From Lonepinella sp042485795 (lineage in GTDB: Bacteria > Pseudomonadota > Gammaproteobacteria > Enterobacterales > Pasteurellaceae), in contig NZ_CP169368.1 in the NCBI RefSeq assembly GCF_042485795.1, forward strand, positions 1 through 64,000: DNA of 64,000 nt. Direction: 5' to 3'. The notes under the pieces are model-generated. The model did no database searches. It had not been told where the DNA came from and was given only the letters and a program-made list of their open reading frames with translations. The translations under genes and the position numbers were made by a program. This document shows, one piece after another, positions 1 through 8,517 of this stretch. Each line of letters opens with the position of its first letter. The stretch's first letter is position 1.

Positions 1-1365
1 ATGAACTTCGACGTGTCAACCCTATGGCAACAATGCCTTTTGCAATTACAAGATCAAATTTCTTCTAACGACTTTAATATGTGGTTGCGTCCGTTGCAAG
101 CAGATGCTAACAACGATAATCTGATCACCTTATATGCCTCTAATCGGTTTATTAAAAATTGGGTAGAAAGTCATTATTTAGAAAAAATCATCTCTTTAGC
201 CCAACAAGTTAGCCATAATCCAGATTTAGTGGTGAAATTACAAGAGGGGGTAAAACCTAGCCCTAAAGCCCCGATGAATACTGTTGAGATGACGGATAAT
301 AGTGCGGTGAAAAATCCTAGGATTTCAAATAATAAGACATTTGAAACCCACCTTGAATCATACTATACCTTTGAAAACTTTGTGGGAGGGAAATCAAATC
401 AATTAGCCCGTTCTGCAGCCTTGAAAGTGGCTAAAAATCCTGGCGACAAATTAGCCAACCCTCTGTTTTTATATGGTAGTACAGGCTTAGGTAAAAGCCA
501 TTTATTACATGCGATTGGCAATGCCATTTTATCTGACAACCCCAAAGCTCGCATTATGTATGTTCGTTCTGAGCGTTATGTACAAGAAATGGTAAAAGCA
601 CTAAAAAGTGAAAAACTAGAAGAATTTAAGAAAAAATACCGCTCTTTAGATGTGTTACTCATTGATGACATTCAATTTTTTGCAGGAAAAAGCGGAACAC
701 AAGAAGAATTTTTCCATACCTTTAATTCCTTATTTGAGGGGGGACGACAAATTATTCTCACCTCCGATCGCTTACCCAAAGGTATTGAAAACTTTACTGA
801 ACGTTTAACATCACGCTTTGGTGTGGGTTTAACCTTACAAATTCAACCCCCTGAATTAGAAACCCGTATTGCCATTTTGCTGAAAAAAGCGGAAGAAAAA
901 AACTTAAACTTACCCGAAGATGTTGCCTATTTTATTGCAGAAAGACTGCGGAGCAATGTGCGTGATCTGGAGGGGGCATTAAACCGAGTACAAGCCTACG
1001 CTGAATTTACGGGCAAACCGATTACCAGAGATTTTGCCGAAGAAACCTTAAAAGATATTTTGGCATTACAAGAAAAATTAGTTACTATTGAGAATATTCA
1101 AAAAGTGGTGGCTGAATATTACCGTATTAAGGTTTCAGATTTAAAATCTAAAAATCGTTCTCGCTCCGTTGCTCGACCACGTCAATTAGCTATGGCATTA
1201 GCTAAAGAACTGACTAATCGTAGCTTACCTGAAATTGGTAAAAATTTTGGTGATCGTGATCATACCACGGTATTACATGCTTGCCGCAAGACTTTAGAAC
1301 TACGTGAAACAGATAGTAATATTGAAGAAGATTGGGTAAATTTAAACCGCACTTTATCGGCTTAA
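1..1365 (+). CDS. dnaA: Chromosomal replication initiator protein DnaA
   Basis: DnaA binds DnaA boxes at oriC, opens the origin and loads DnaB. The 454-residue length is normal. An N-terminal DnaB-interaction domain (about 1-85) and a variable linker are followed by the AAA+ domain with Walker A GSTGLGKS (159-166) and Walker B LLIDDIQFF (near 219). The C-terminal domain carries the DnaA-box signature DHTTVLHACRK (near 420). The ATG is base 1 of the window, so the promoter and any oriC upstream are outside view. A full uptake signal (1346-1354) is embedded in the last codons, encoding part of NRTLS. dnaN follows after 16 bases, the usual replication operon arrangement. Confidence 0.99.
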   Translation: MNFDVSTLWQQCLLQLQDQISSNDFNMWLRPLQADANNDNLITLYASNRFIKNWVESHYLEKIISLAQQVSHNPDLVVKLQEGVKPSPKAPMNTVEMTDNSAVKNPRISNNKTFETHLESYYTFENFVGGKSNQLARSAALKVAKNPGDKLANPLFLYGSTGLGKSHLLHAIGNAILSDNPKARIMYVRSERYVQEMVKALKSEKLEEFKKKYRSLDVLLIDDIQFFAGKSGTQEEFFHTFNSLFEGGRQIILTSDRLPKGIENFTERLTSRFGVGLTLQIQPPELETRIAILLKKAEEKNLNLPEDVAYFIAERLRSNVRDLEGALNRVQAYAEFTGKPITRDFAEETLKDILALQEKLVTIENIQKVVAEYYRIKVSDLKSKNRSRSVARPRQLAMALAKELTNRSLPEIGKNFGDRDHTTVLHACRKTLELRETDSNIEEDWVNLNRTLSA

Positions 1366-1381
1366 TAAAAGGGAAATCACT

Positions 1382-2482
1382 ATGCAACTCATTATTTCAA
1401 GAGAAGATTTATTAAAACCATTACAACAAGTTTGCGGTGTGTTGAGCAATCGCCCTAATATTCCTGTATTAAACAATGTCTTATTACAAATAAAAGGTAA
1501 TATCCTGACTATTACAGGTACTGATTTAGAAGTCGAGCTTTCCGCACAAGCACCATTACAAAATAATGCGGAGGGTAACTTCACTATCCCTGCCAGAAAA
1601 TTCTTAGAAATTTGTCGTAGTTTACCTGAAACAGCTTCGATTACGATAGATTTTGAAGAAGATCGAGCTATTGTCCGTTCAGGTCGCACCAAATTTAATT
1701 TAACCACTTTTCCTGCGGATGAATACCCAAATTTAACCAACTGGCAATCGGAAGTCGATTTTACTGTAACCCAAAATATTATACGTCGTTTAATTGATGC
1801 AACACAATTCTCCATGGCAAACAATGATGCTCGCTATGCGTTAAATGGAATGAAGTTAGAAACTGAAGGTAATTTATTACGCACGGTTTCTACAGATGGT
1901 CATCGTTTAGCGGTTTGCACTATTCCCCTTGAACAAGAGTTACAAAATCATGCCGTTATCGTGCCTCGTAAAGGGGTATTGGAACTGGCAAGATTATTAG
2001 ACTCAAGCAGTGAAGAACCTGCTCATTTACAAATCGGTACCAATAATTTACGTGTGCAATTAGGTTCGTTAGTGTTTACTACCAAACTGATTGACGGACG
2101 TTTCCCTGATTATCGTCGCGTCTTGCCACGTAATGCAGATCGTATTTTGGAGGGTGATTGGGAAGCCTTAAAACAATCTTTTGTGCGTGCCGCCATTCTT
2201 TCCACAGATCGGGTTCGTACCGTTCGTTTACAATTAAGTGAAAACCAACTTCGTATTTTAGCCACCAACCAAGAACACGAAGAAGTCGAAGAAATTTTAG
2301 ACGTATCTTATCAAAGCGAAGAAATGGAAGTAGGCTTTAATGCCAGCTATATTTTAGACGTACTCAATGCGTTAAAATGTAAACGTGTACGTATGCGGTT
2401 AGTTGATGCCTCATCAAGCTGTTTAATTGAAGATTGTGAAGACGGCAGTGCAGAATATGTGATTATGCCTATGCGGTTATAA
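1382..2482 (+). CDS. dnaN: DNA polymerase III sliding clamp (beta subunit)
   Basis: The beta clamp is a ring-shaped homodimer that tethers Pol III and other polymerases to DNA. The 366 residues match the family length and cover the three repeated clamp domains. The C-terminus YVIMPMRL is the conserved end of proteobacterial beta clamps and forms part of the hydrophobic peptide-binding cleft. The start follows AAAGGGAAATCACT, a reasonable ribosome binding site, 16 bases after the dnaA stop. It is co-transcribed with dnaA and probably recF. Confidence 0.99.
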   Translation: MQLIISREDLLKPLQQVCGVLSNRPNIPVLNNVLLQIKGNILTITGTDLEVELSAQAPLQNNAEGNFTIPARKFLEICRSLPETASITIDFEEDRAIVRSGRTKFNLTTFPADEYPNLTNWQSEVDFTVTQNIIRRLIDATQFSMANNDARYALNGMKLETEGNLLRTVSTDGHRLAVCTIPLEQELQNHAVIVPRKGVLELARLLDSSSEEPAHLQIGTNNLRVQLGSLVFTTKLIDGRFPDYRRVLPRNADRILEGDWEALKQSFVRAAILSTDRVRTVRLQLSENQLRILATNQEHEEVEEILDVSYQSEEMEVGFNASYILDVLNALKCKRVRMRLVDASSSCLIEDCEDGSAEYVIMPMRL

Positions 2483-2500
2483 AAAATATTACTAATATAG

Positions 2501-2510
2501 ACCGCACTTT
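2501..2510. repeat. Uptake signal sequence abutting the recF start codon
   Basis: ACCGCACTTT lies immediately before the recF ATG at 2511. It occupies the place where a Shine-Dalgarno sequence would be, and none is visible there. recF translation may therefore be weak or coupled to dnaN. Confidence 0.85.
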
Positions 2511-3596
2511 ATGGCAATCTCTCGCTTACTTATTGAAGACTTTCGTAATTTTACCGCCGTGGATCTTGAATTTGACCACGGCTTTAACTTTTTGATCGGC
2601 AATAATGGGAGCGGAAAAACCAATTTGCTAGAAAGCCTTTTCTACCTAAGCCATGGTCGATCCTTTAAAAGTAATGTGACCACCCGAATAATCCGCTACG
2701 AACAACCGCATTTTACTCTACACGGGCGAATTCAAGAACAGCAACATCAATGGTCAGTAGGGCTACAAAAGCAACGTAAAGACGGCAATACCATTGTCAA
2801 AATCAACGGCGAAGACGGTAATAAAATTTCCGATCTGGCTCATTTACTCCCCATGCAAATTATTACCCCTGAAGGTTTAACCCTACTCAATGGTGGTCCT
2901 AGCTATCGTCGTGCTTTTTTAGACTGGGGGTTATTTCATCATCAAGCAAGTTTTCATGCGATATGGTCTGCTCTCAATCGTTTACTTAAACAACGTAATG
3001 CCGCCTTACAGCAAACTTACGATTACAACGCCCTAAAAATTTGGGACATTGAACTTGCCAAACTTGCTCATCAAGTTACCCAATGGCGAAATGAGTACGC
3101 ACAAGCTCTCAGTCCAACCATAGAACAAACTTGCCAATTATTTTTACCCGAACTAGAAATTCAACTGAGCTTTCATCAAGGTTGGGAAAAAGACAGTGAT
3201 TATGCTGATGTGTTACGAGAAAATTTCCAACGGGATAAACAAATCGGATATACGGTTTCAGGTCCGCAAAAGGCTGATTTTCGTTTTAAAGCTAATGGAT
3301 TACCAGTGGAAGATGTGCTTTCTCGTGGTCAACTAAAATTACTGATGTGTGCCTTGCGACTCGCTCAAGGCGAACATTTAATGCAACAAAAAAATCGCCA
3401 CTGTATTTTTCTCATTGACGATTTTGCCTCAGAACTCGATGAAATCAAACGTTCTTTACTCGCCGAACGCTTGCAACAAAGCCAATCACAGGTATTCATT
3501 ACGGCAATTACTCAAGATCAACTAGCTCAAATGTCAGTAGAAAAGCACCGCAGTTTTTCTGTGATAGAGGGAAATATCACATTATTAAATAAATAA
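2511..3596 (+). CDS. recF: DNA replication and repair protein RecF
   Basis: RecF is an SMC/ABC-like ATPase that with RecO and RecR loads RecA at single-strand gaps. The 361-residue protein has Walker A GNNGSGKTN (about 30-38), the ABC-type signature VLSRGQLKLL (about 270) and Walker B CIFLIDDFASELDE (about 302), as the family expects. It is the third gene of the dnaA-dnaN-recF operon, 28 bases after dnaN. Its ATG is preceded directly by an uptake signal rather than a ribosome binding site. gyrB does not follow; instead a convergent antiporter gene begins. Confidence 0.98.
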   Translation: MAISRLLIEDFRNFTAVDLEFDHGFNFLIGNNGSGKTNLLESLFYLSHGRSFKSNVTTRIIRYEQPHFTLHGRIQEQQHQWSVGLQKQRKDGNTIVKINGEDGNKISDLAHLLPMQIITPEGLTLLNGGPSYRRAFLDWGLFHHQASFHAIWSALNRLLKQRNAALQQTYDYNALKIWDIELAKLAHQVTQWRNEYAQALSPTIEQTCQLFLPELEIQLSFHQGWEKDSDYADVLRENFQRDKQIGYTVSGPQKADFRFKANGLPVEDVLSRGQLKLLMCALRLAQGEHLMQQKNRHCIFLIDDFASELDEIKRSLLAERLQQSQSQVFITAITQDQLAQMSVEKHRSFSVIEGNITLLNK

Positions 3597-3627
3597 ACTG
3601 CGGTTATTTTTGCCTAAATTTTAGGTA

Positions 3628-5442
3628 CTATTCTTCCCTTTGCAAAATCTGTTGGATCTCAACCATGGTTTCCTGATCATGCTCCAACGAAATTTTAACC
3701 ATTTCTTTATTTTGGAATTTATGTTTAAAACTTGGATCATAGACTTCTGCCATTAAGCGAGTACGGTGACGATCTCGCTGATAATAACAGTGACTAATTT
3801 CACCTGCTTTTTGTTCATCTATACCTAAATCTTCTAACGCATAACGCCCCATTCGCACCGCAGAATCAAAGGTTTCACGTACTTGACGATCTGCTCCCAT
3901 TTGATAGAGTTCATAAACGTGAAATAAATCATTTGCACGTGCTAAAATACGGATATTAGGATTCATTTTTCTGGCAAGTTCTACTACATGTGATGCTTTT
4001 TCTTTTTTGCCTGATGTAACAATCAGCATCTCGGCATTCTCAACGCCTGCATGATGTAAAATTTCAGGGCGTTCTGCATTGCCATAATAGGCTTTTATAC
4101 CTAATTTTCGCATACCTGAAATAATTTCTTCATCACGATCAATCACCGTGACCGCATAGCCTGACATAGTCAGCATACTGTTGACCACTTGCCCTACTCG
4201 ACCAAATCCCACCAAAATAATTGGGTGTTTTTCATCAATATGATCGTGTTCTCGTTCCACTTCTGTGCGAGCAAAATAGGGTTCAATATATTTCTTATGG
4301 ATTATGATTAACAAAGGACTTAGTACCATAGATAACACCACAATAGCCACACCATTGGCTTGTTGTTGTGAAGTAATCACATGTTGATTTGCGGCAGCTG
4401 CAAACACCACAAAAGCAAATTCTCCCCCCAATGCCATAATAAAAGCACGCTCTAAAGCAACGGCATTACTACTACGACTCATTCGTGCTGCCAGATAAAT
4501 CCCTAATCCGTTAGCAAACATTAAGGCAAATACACTGAATAAAATAAAGACAAAATTATGAAAGACTAACGACAAATCTAAAGACATGCCTACGCCTAAG
4601 AAAAAAAGCCCTAATAATAAACCACGAAATGGCTCAATATCCGCTTCTAGTTGATGACGAAAACTTGAATTTGATAATAATACGCCAGCAATAAAAGCAC
4701 CCATGGCAGCAGATAATCCACTAGCTTCCATTAATAAGGCTGCCCCTAAAACCACTAATAACGCTGCTGCCGTCATCATTTCACGTAATTTAGTCCGTGC
4801 CAGAATACGGAATAGCGGATTAAGCAACCAAAGTCCAGCTACCACCAGCATTACAATAGATCCACTACCTACCGCCAATTCCTGCCATAAAGGCTCAGGG
4901 GTTTTGGTATCAATTGGTGACAAAAACGCCACAACTGCCAATAATGGAACAATTAACAAATCTTCAAACAGCAAAATGGAAATCATTTTCTGCCCACTTT
5001 GACTACTCATTTGACCACGTTCAGCTAACACTTGCATAATAATGGCGGTGGAATTTAGCACAAAGCCAGCACCAATAACAAAGGCGGTCTGCCAAGAAAA
5101 GCCTAATAAATAAGCTCCCACTAACATTAATAACACACCACAGATAGTGACTTGCAATGCCCCTAAACCAAAGATCTGACGGCGTAATCCCCAAAGATGA
5201 GAGGGTTTCATTTCTAAGCCGATAATAAACAAGAACATCACCACGCCAAGTTCAGCCACGTGAATAATAGAATTCGGATCTTTAAACAGTTGTAAGCCAA
5301 AAGGTCCTATGGCAAGTCCTGCTGCCAGATAACCTAATACTGAACCTAATCCCAGACGTTTGAAAAGTGGTACGGCAACAATAGCTGCCCCTAATAAAAT
5401 CACCACTTGAACTAATTGATTAGCACCTTCAACAGCTGCCAT
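3628..5442 (-). CDS. kefC: Kef-type glutathione-regulated potassium/proton antiporter
   Basis: This is an inner-membrane CPA2-family cation:proton antiporter. About twelve hydrophobic segments fill residues 1-385, including the Kef motif IGLEMKPSHLWGLRR and the regulatory-loop-like QLEADIEPFRGLLLG. A cytoplasmic RCK/TrkA-N domain follows with the Rossmann motif GFGRVGQ (about 410). In E. coli such proteins release K+ to acidify the cytosol when glutathione adducts of electrophiles accumulate. I chose the ATG at 5442 because GGGGGAG lies just before it; an ATG four codons upstream has no ribosome binding site. KefB and KefC cannot be told apart here. No partner KefF/KefG oxidoreductase gene is adjacent. 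Confidence 0.85.
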   Translation of the reverse strand: MAAVEGANQLVQVVILLGAAIVAVPLFKRLGLGSVLGYLAAGLAIGPFGLQLFKDPNSIIHVAELGVVMFLFIIGLEMKPSHLWGLRRQIFGLGALQVTICGVLLMLVGAYLLGFSWQTAFVIGAGFVLNSTAIIMQVLAERGQMSSQSGQKMISILLFEDLLIVPLLAVVAFLSPIDTKTPEPLWQELAVGSGSIVMLVVAGLWLLNPLFRILARTKLREMMTAAALLVVLGAALLMEASGLSAAMGAFIAGVLLSNSSFRHQLEADIEPFRGLLLGLFFLGVGMSLDLSLVFHNFVFILFSVFALMFANGLGIYLAARMSRSSNAVALERAFIMALGGEFAFVVFAAAANQHVITSQQQANGVAIVVLSMVLSPLLIIIHKKYIEPYFARTEVEREHDHIDEKHPIILVGFGRVGQVVNSMLTMSGYAVTVIDRDEEIISGMRKLGIKAYYGNAERPEILHHAGVENAEMLIVTSGKKEKASHVVELARKMNPNIRILARANDLFHVYELYQMGADRQVRETFDSAVRMGRYALEDLGIDEQKAGEISHCYYQRDRHRTRLMAEVYDPSFKHKFQNKEMVKISLEHDQETMVEIQQILQREE

Positions 5443-5511
5443 AATCTCCCCCATGTAAATAAATTTACTAAACTATAGCAGTTTTAAGGCTAATTTAAAA
5501 ATCGCTATATA

Positions 5512-5545
5512 AAATAAAAAAGTGCAGCTAAATTCACCGCACTTT
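5512..5545 (-). terminator. Rho-independent terminator after the methyltransferase gene
   Basis: Read on the minus strand, AAAGTGC pairs with GCACTTT across a short loop and is followed by a run of T. The left arm belongs to a complete uptake signal at 5536-5544, one of several terminators here built on this sequence. Confidence 0.7.
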
Positions 5546-5559
5546 CACTAAAAATTTCT

Positions 5560-6315
5560 TTATTTCTGACTACATACTGCAATGAAATTCAGTTTTTTAT
5601 CAGGATCATTAAACACTTTAAACATTTTCTTAAAGGTTTCCCTATTTTCTGATTTCATTGCATTAGATACGATACGTAACGCCCCAAAAAAACCTTCATC
5701 GTGAATCATGCCTTTTGGTGATAACAAACTCATCTCACCATTAAAACTATCCACATTGCGGAATCCTGCTTGCTTAAATAACTCTTTCCAACCATCACGT
5801 GTCAGTGGTGTTACGGTAATATTAATGGCTTCACGTAACTGCTTAATCACTGGTTCAGCATCTTCTGTGGTTAACATCACATCATGAGTTAATAACAAAC
5901 CATTCGGTTTTAGCACTCGAAAATATTCTTCAATCGCTTTTATCTTCGCCTGTATTGGCAACATAGTTAACATAGCTTCGTTAATCACAATATCAAAGGT
6001 ATTATCTTCAAATGGTAATTTCATTGCATTGGCACGTTGCACATGAATTTTATCTTGTAAACCATTTGCTTCAATATTTTTCTTGGCTTTTTCTAATGCT
6101 GCTTCATCTAAATCAACCCCTTCAATATGACAACCAAATTGTTTAGCAAGACCAATAGCCGTGGTTCCCATATTACAAGCAACCTCAAGCACTTTCTTAT
6201 TGGCATCAAAATCACCATTGGCAATTAACCAATCAGTCGCTTTTTTACCACCAGGGCGTAAACGAGTTTTACCTAAACGAGCTAAAAAATTATGTCCGAC
6301 TTCATCTTTTTTCAT
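5560..6315 (-). CDS. SAM-dependent methyltransferase (UbiE/COQ5-like class I)
   Basis: This is a 251-residue cytoplasmic class I methyltransferase. Motif I VLEVACNMGTTAIGLA (about 45-60) and the acidic ribose-binding GVDLDE (about 70) form the SAM site; the post-motif FDIVINEAMLTML follows. The final third is typical of Methyltransf_11/UbiE-like proteins, and a similar protein is known in Haemophilus (recalled as the HI0095 type). The substrate is unknown; ubiE itself has different flanking motifs. The ATG at 6315 follows GAGGAG with eight-base spacing. It stands alone between two terminators. Confidence 0.8.
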   Translation of the reverse strand: MKKDEVGHNFLARLGKTRLRPGGKKATDWLIANGDFDANKKVLEVACNMGTTAIGLAKQFGCHIEGVDLDEAALEKAKKNIEANGLQDKIHVQRANAMKLPFEDNTFDIVINEAMLTMLPIQAKIKAIEEYFRVLKPNGLLLTHDVMLTTEDAEPVIKQLREAINITVTPLTRDGWKELFKQAGFRNVDSFNGEMSLLSPKGMIHDEGFFGALRIVSNAMKSENRETFKKMFKVFNDPDKKLNFIAVCSQK

Positions 6316-6376
6316 TTGCTTGCTCCTCAAATTAAAATACTTGAGTAAATATATCAGATTTTATACGATTATTCAT

Positions 6377-6402
6377 AAAAAAATACGGTGAATTTTCACC
6401 GC
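6377..6402 (-). terminator. Rho-independent terminator after crp
   Basis: On the minus strand CGGTGAA pairs with TTCACCG across a two-base loop, followed by seven T. The upstream arm is part of an uptake signal (6398-6406). Confidence 0.85.
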
Positions 6403-6409
6403 ACTTTCG

Positions 6410-7081
6410 TTATTCTCTCGTTCCATACACCACTATGGTTTTACCATGAGCAGTTATCAGATGTTCATCTTCTAGCATCTTCAAAATTCGCCCAACGGTT
6501 TCTCTTGAACAGCCCACCATTTGACCAATTTCTTGGCGAGTAATCTTAATCTGCATCCCCTCTGGGTGCGTCATTGCATCTGGCATTTTGGCAAGATTCA
6601 ATAAGGTTTGTGCGATACGACCTGTCACATCTAAGAAAGCTAAATTTTTTACTTGCTGAGATGTGGTTCTTAAACGTTTCGCTAATTGCCCAGCTAGAAT
6701 CATTAATACATCAGGATTAACTTGCACTAACTGACGAAATTTTTTATAAGAAATTTCTGCCACTTCACAAGTAGTTTTAGCTCGAATCCACGCCGAACGC
6801 ACGTCATTTTCATTAAATAAACCCGCCTCGCCAAAGAAATCGCCAGACCCCAAATAGGTCAATAGCATTTCTTTGCCGTCTTCATCTTTGGTCGATACAG
6901 ATGCAGCTCCTTTAATTAAATAATATAAAGTTTCCGCCTTTTCACCTGCATGAATAATAGTCGTTTTCATGGAATATTTATGAATGTGGCAATGGGAAAC
7001 AAACCACTCTAATGTGGGATCCATAGTATGAGCGGGTTTCTTTTCTTGATGAGCTTCAACTTGTTGTACTTGTTCTGGCAT
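6410..7081 (-). CDS. crp: cAMP receptor protein (CRP), global transcription regulator
   Basis: CRP binds cAMP and activates catabolic genes and, in Pasteurellaceae together with Sxy, the competence regulon. The 223-residue protein has an N-terminal cyclic-nucleotide-binding domain with the phosphate-binding cassette GSGDFFGEAGLF...RSAW (about 80-105). A long dimerisation helix follows, and then a C-terminal winged helix with QEIGQMVGCSRETVGRILKML (about 180-200). The ATG at 7081 has AGAGG upstream and gives the family start MPEQVQQ; an in-frame extension of eight codons is unlikely. It is the last gene of a minus-strand run behind yheU and slmA. Confidence 0.97.
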   Translation of the reverse strand: MPEQVQQVEAHQEKKPAHTMDPTLEWFVSHCHIHKYSMKTTIIHAGEKAETLYYLIKGAASVSTKDEDGKEMLLTYLGSGDFFGEAGLFNENDVRSAWIRAKTTCEVAEISYKKFRQLVQVNPDVLMILAGQLAKRLRTTSQQVKNLAFLDVTGRIAQTLLNLAKMPDAMTHPEGMQIKITRQEIGQMVGCSRETVGRILKMLEDEHLITAHGKTIVVYGTRE

Positions 7082-7151
7082 AAATAACCTCTTTGTCCTA
7101 ATCAACCATAGGCTTTGCTATCTCCCCTAACTTACTTTGAGATAAACAAAC

Positions 7152-7370
7152 CTATCGCAGAAAATCCGTTTTATTCTTAATATCAATGGTTTCGTGTAAT
7201 TCTGACCAAACAATAACAACTTTTTCTTGCCGAATTTGATCAAGTAAATTTTGTGTTTTCTGGCTTAAAGATAATTCTTCAACACCATAATCTGTACCTT
7301 CTCGCAAAATAAAACTCTCCACAAGATTAATCAAGGTATCTTCTGCAAGCTCTTGCCAAGGAATAATCAT
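7152..7370 (-). CDS. yheU: YheU family protein (UPF0270)
   Basis: This is a small 72-residue protein beginning MIIPWQELAEDTL, the signature of the YheU/UPF0270 family found in gamma-proteobacteria. The family has no established biochemical function. Much of the sequence looks helical with no membrane segment or signal. It starts 10 bases after slmA and sits 70 bases before crp, so it is probably co-transcribed with slmA. Confidence 0.85.
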   Translation of the reverse strand: MIIPWQELAEDTLINLVESFILREGTDYGVEELSLSQKTQNLLDQIRQEKVVIVWSELHETIDIKNKTDFLR

Positions 7371-7379
7371 CGTTATCCT

Positions 7380-8033
7380 CTATGCAAATAAGGGTTCAAT
7401 AAGTTGCCATTGCTGGTCAAAACTTTGATTAACCGTTCGGCGAAAATTTGTTCGCACATAACGCATAAATTGTCCCTCACAAAAAGTGACGAGATAACTT
7501 GCAATAGTCCGCTCATCTGTGGCAAAGGTTTTACCCTCGCGTAATTTCCGCATCTGTAAAATATTCACAAATTGTAATTCTAGCCGATCAAAGAATTGAG
7601 CCACTCGAGTTTGTAATTGTGTATCTTCAAACATCAAAGCATGTCCCGTTAAAATACGTGTCATACCTGGGTTTTTACGAGCAAAATCCAAAATCATCTG
7701 CAAAATATCATGCACTCGATTTTGCGTGTTAGTTTCCATTTTCGTTGATTGTGAAATACGAATAAATAAATTCTGTTCAATATTTTCAATCAAGGCTTCA
7801 AACATTTTGGTTTTGCTAGGGAAATAACGATACAAAGCAGCTTCCGACACCCCCACAGCTTCGGCTAAACGTGCCGTTGTCATACGCTCCATGCCACGTT
7901 CGGAATGAAGCATACTTGCCAACACGGCTAACACTTGCTGACGGCGTTCTTTAACACTACGCTTTTCTATTTTGGGTACAGATTTTTCCACCATAGCAGG
8001 CTCAATATCTGCAATTTCCAACTGTTCTACCAT
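7380..8033 (-). CDS. slmA: Nucleoid occlusion factor SlmA
   Basis: SlmA is a TetR-family DNA-binding protein that blocks FtsZ polymerisation over the chromosome. The 217-residue protein has a helix-turn-helix MTTARLAEAVGVSEAALYRYFPSK (about 50-75). The helical dimerisation domain follows, with the conserved segment LTGHALMFED. It lies between dut and yheU, as in other Pasteurellaceae and much like E. coli dut-slmA. It likely shares the coaBC-dut transcript. Confidence 0.95.
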   Translation of the reverse strand: MVEQLEIADIEPAMVEKSVPKIEKRSVKERRQQVLAVLASMLHSERGMERMTTARLAEAVGVSEAALYRYFPSKTKMFEALIENIEQNLFIRISQSTKMETNTQNRVHDILQMILDFARKNPGMTRILTGHALMFEDTQLQTRVAQFFDRLELQFVNILQMRKLREGKTFATDERTIASYLVTFCEGQFMRYVRTNFRRTVNQSFDQQWQLIEPLFA

Positions 8034-8049
8034 TATTTATTTACTCGCA

Positions 8050-8517
8050 TTATTGTTTTCCTGAATGTCCAAAACCACCCTCACCACGGTCTGTTTGAGT
8101 AAATTCTTCCACAATATTAAATTCCGCTTGTAGCACTGGCACAAAAACTAATTGTGCAATACGATCGCCTACTTCAATTTTAAATGGTTTATCGCCACGA
8201 TTCCACACAGATACCATCAAAGGTCCTTGATAATCACTGTCGATCAAGCCAACTAAATTGCCAAGTACAATGCCATTTTTATGCCCTAAACCTGAACGTG
8301 GTAGAATCACGGCTGCCAAATTTGGATCCGCAATATAAATAGATAACCCTGTTGGAATTAATTTGCTTTCCCCAGGTTGAATTTCAAAACTTTGTTCTAT
8401 CAATGCTCGCAAATCTAAACCTGCTGAACCTGTGGTCGCATAAGTGGGTAACGGAAATTCGTTGCCAATACGGCTGTCTAAAATTTTTACATCAATTTTT
8501 TTTGTATTTTTTTGCAT
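8050..8517 (-). CDS. dut: Deoxyuridine triphosphatase (dUTPase)
   Basis: This trimeric enzyme hydrolyses dUTP to dUMP and diphosphate, keeping uracil out of DNA and supplying dTMP synthesis. The 155 residues contain the five dUTPase motifs: TTGSAGLDLRA (I), PRSGLG (II), GNLVGLIDSDY with the catalytic Asp (III), GDRIAQLV (IV), and the C-terminal arm TDRGEGGFGHSG (V). The start overlaps the end of coaBC by 26 bases, so translation is probably coupled; coaBC-dut order is the same in E. coli. Confidence 0.98.
   Translation of the reverse strand: MQKNTKKIDVKILDSRIGNEFPLPTYATTGSAGLDLRALIEQSFEIQPGESKLIPTGLSIYIADPNLAAVILPRSGLGHKNGIVLGNLVGLIDSDYQGPLMVSVWNRGDKPFKIEVGDRIAQLVFVPVLQAEFNIVEEFTQTDRGEGGFGHSGKQ

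Noticed and set aside
1..60. Possible origin of replication
   Set aside because: The window starts at dnaA itself; no cluster of DnaA boxes is visible downstream, and the usual location upstream is outside the window.
1354..1824. Minus-strand ORF of 156 codons opposite dnaN
   Set aside because: It lies wholly inside dnaN, has no family resemblance and no ribosome binding site; a shadow frame.
3613..3625. CCTAAATTTTAGG palindrome between recF and the antiporter gene as a terminator
   Set aside because: The loop is too small and no T run follows on either strand at a useful distance.
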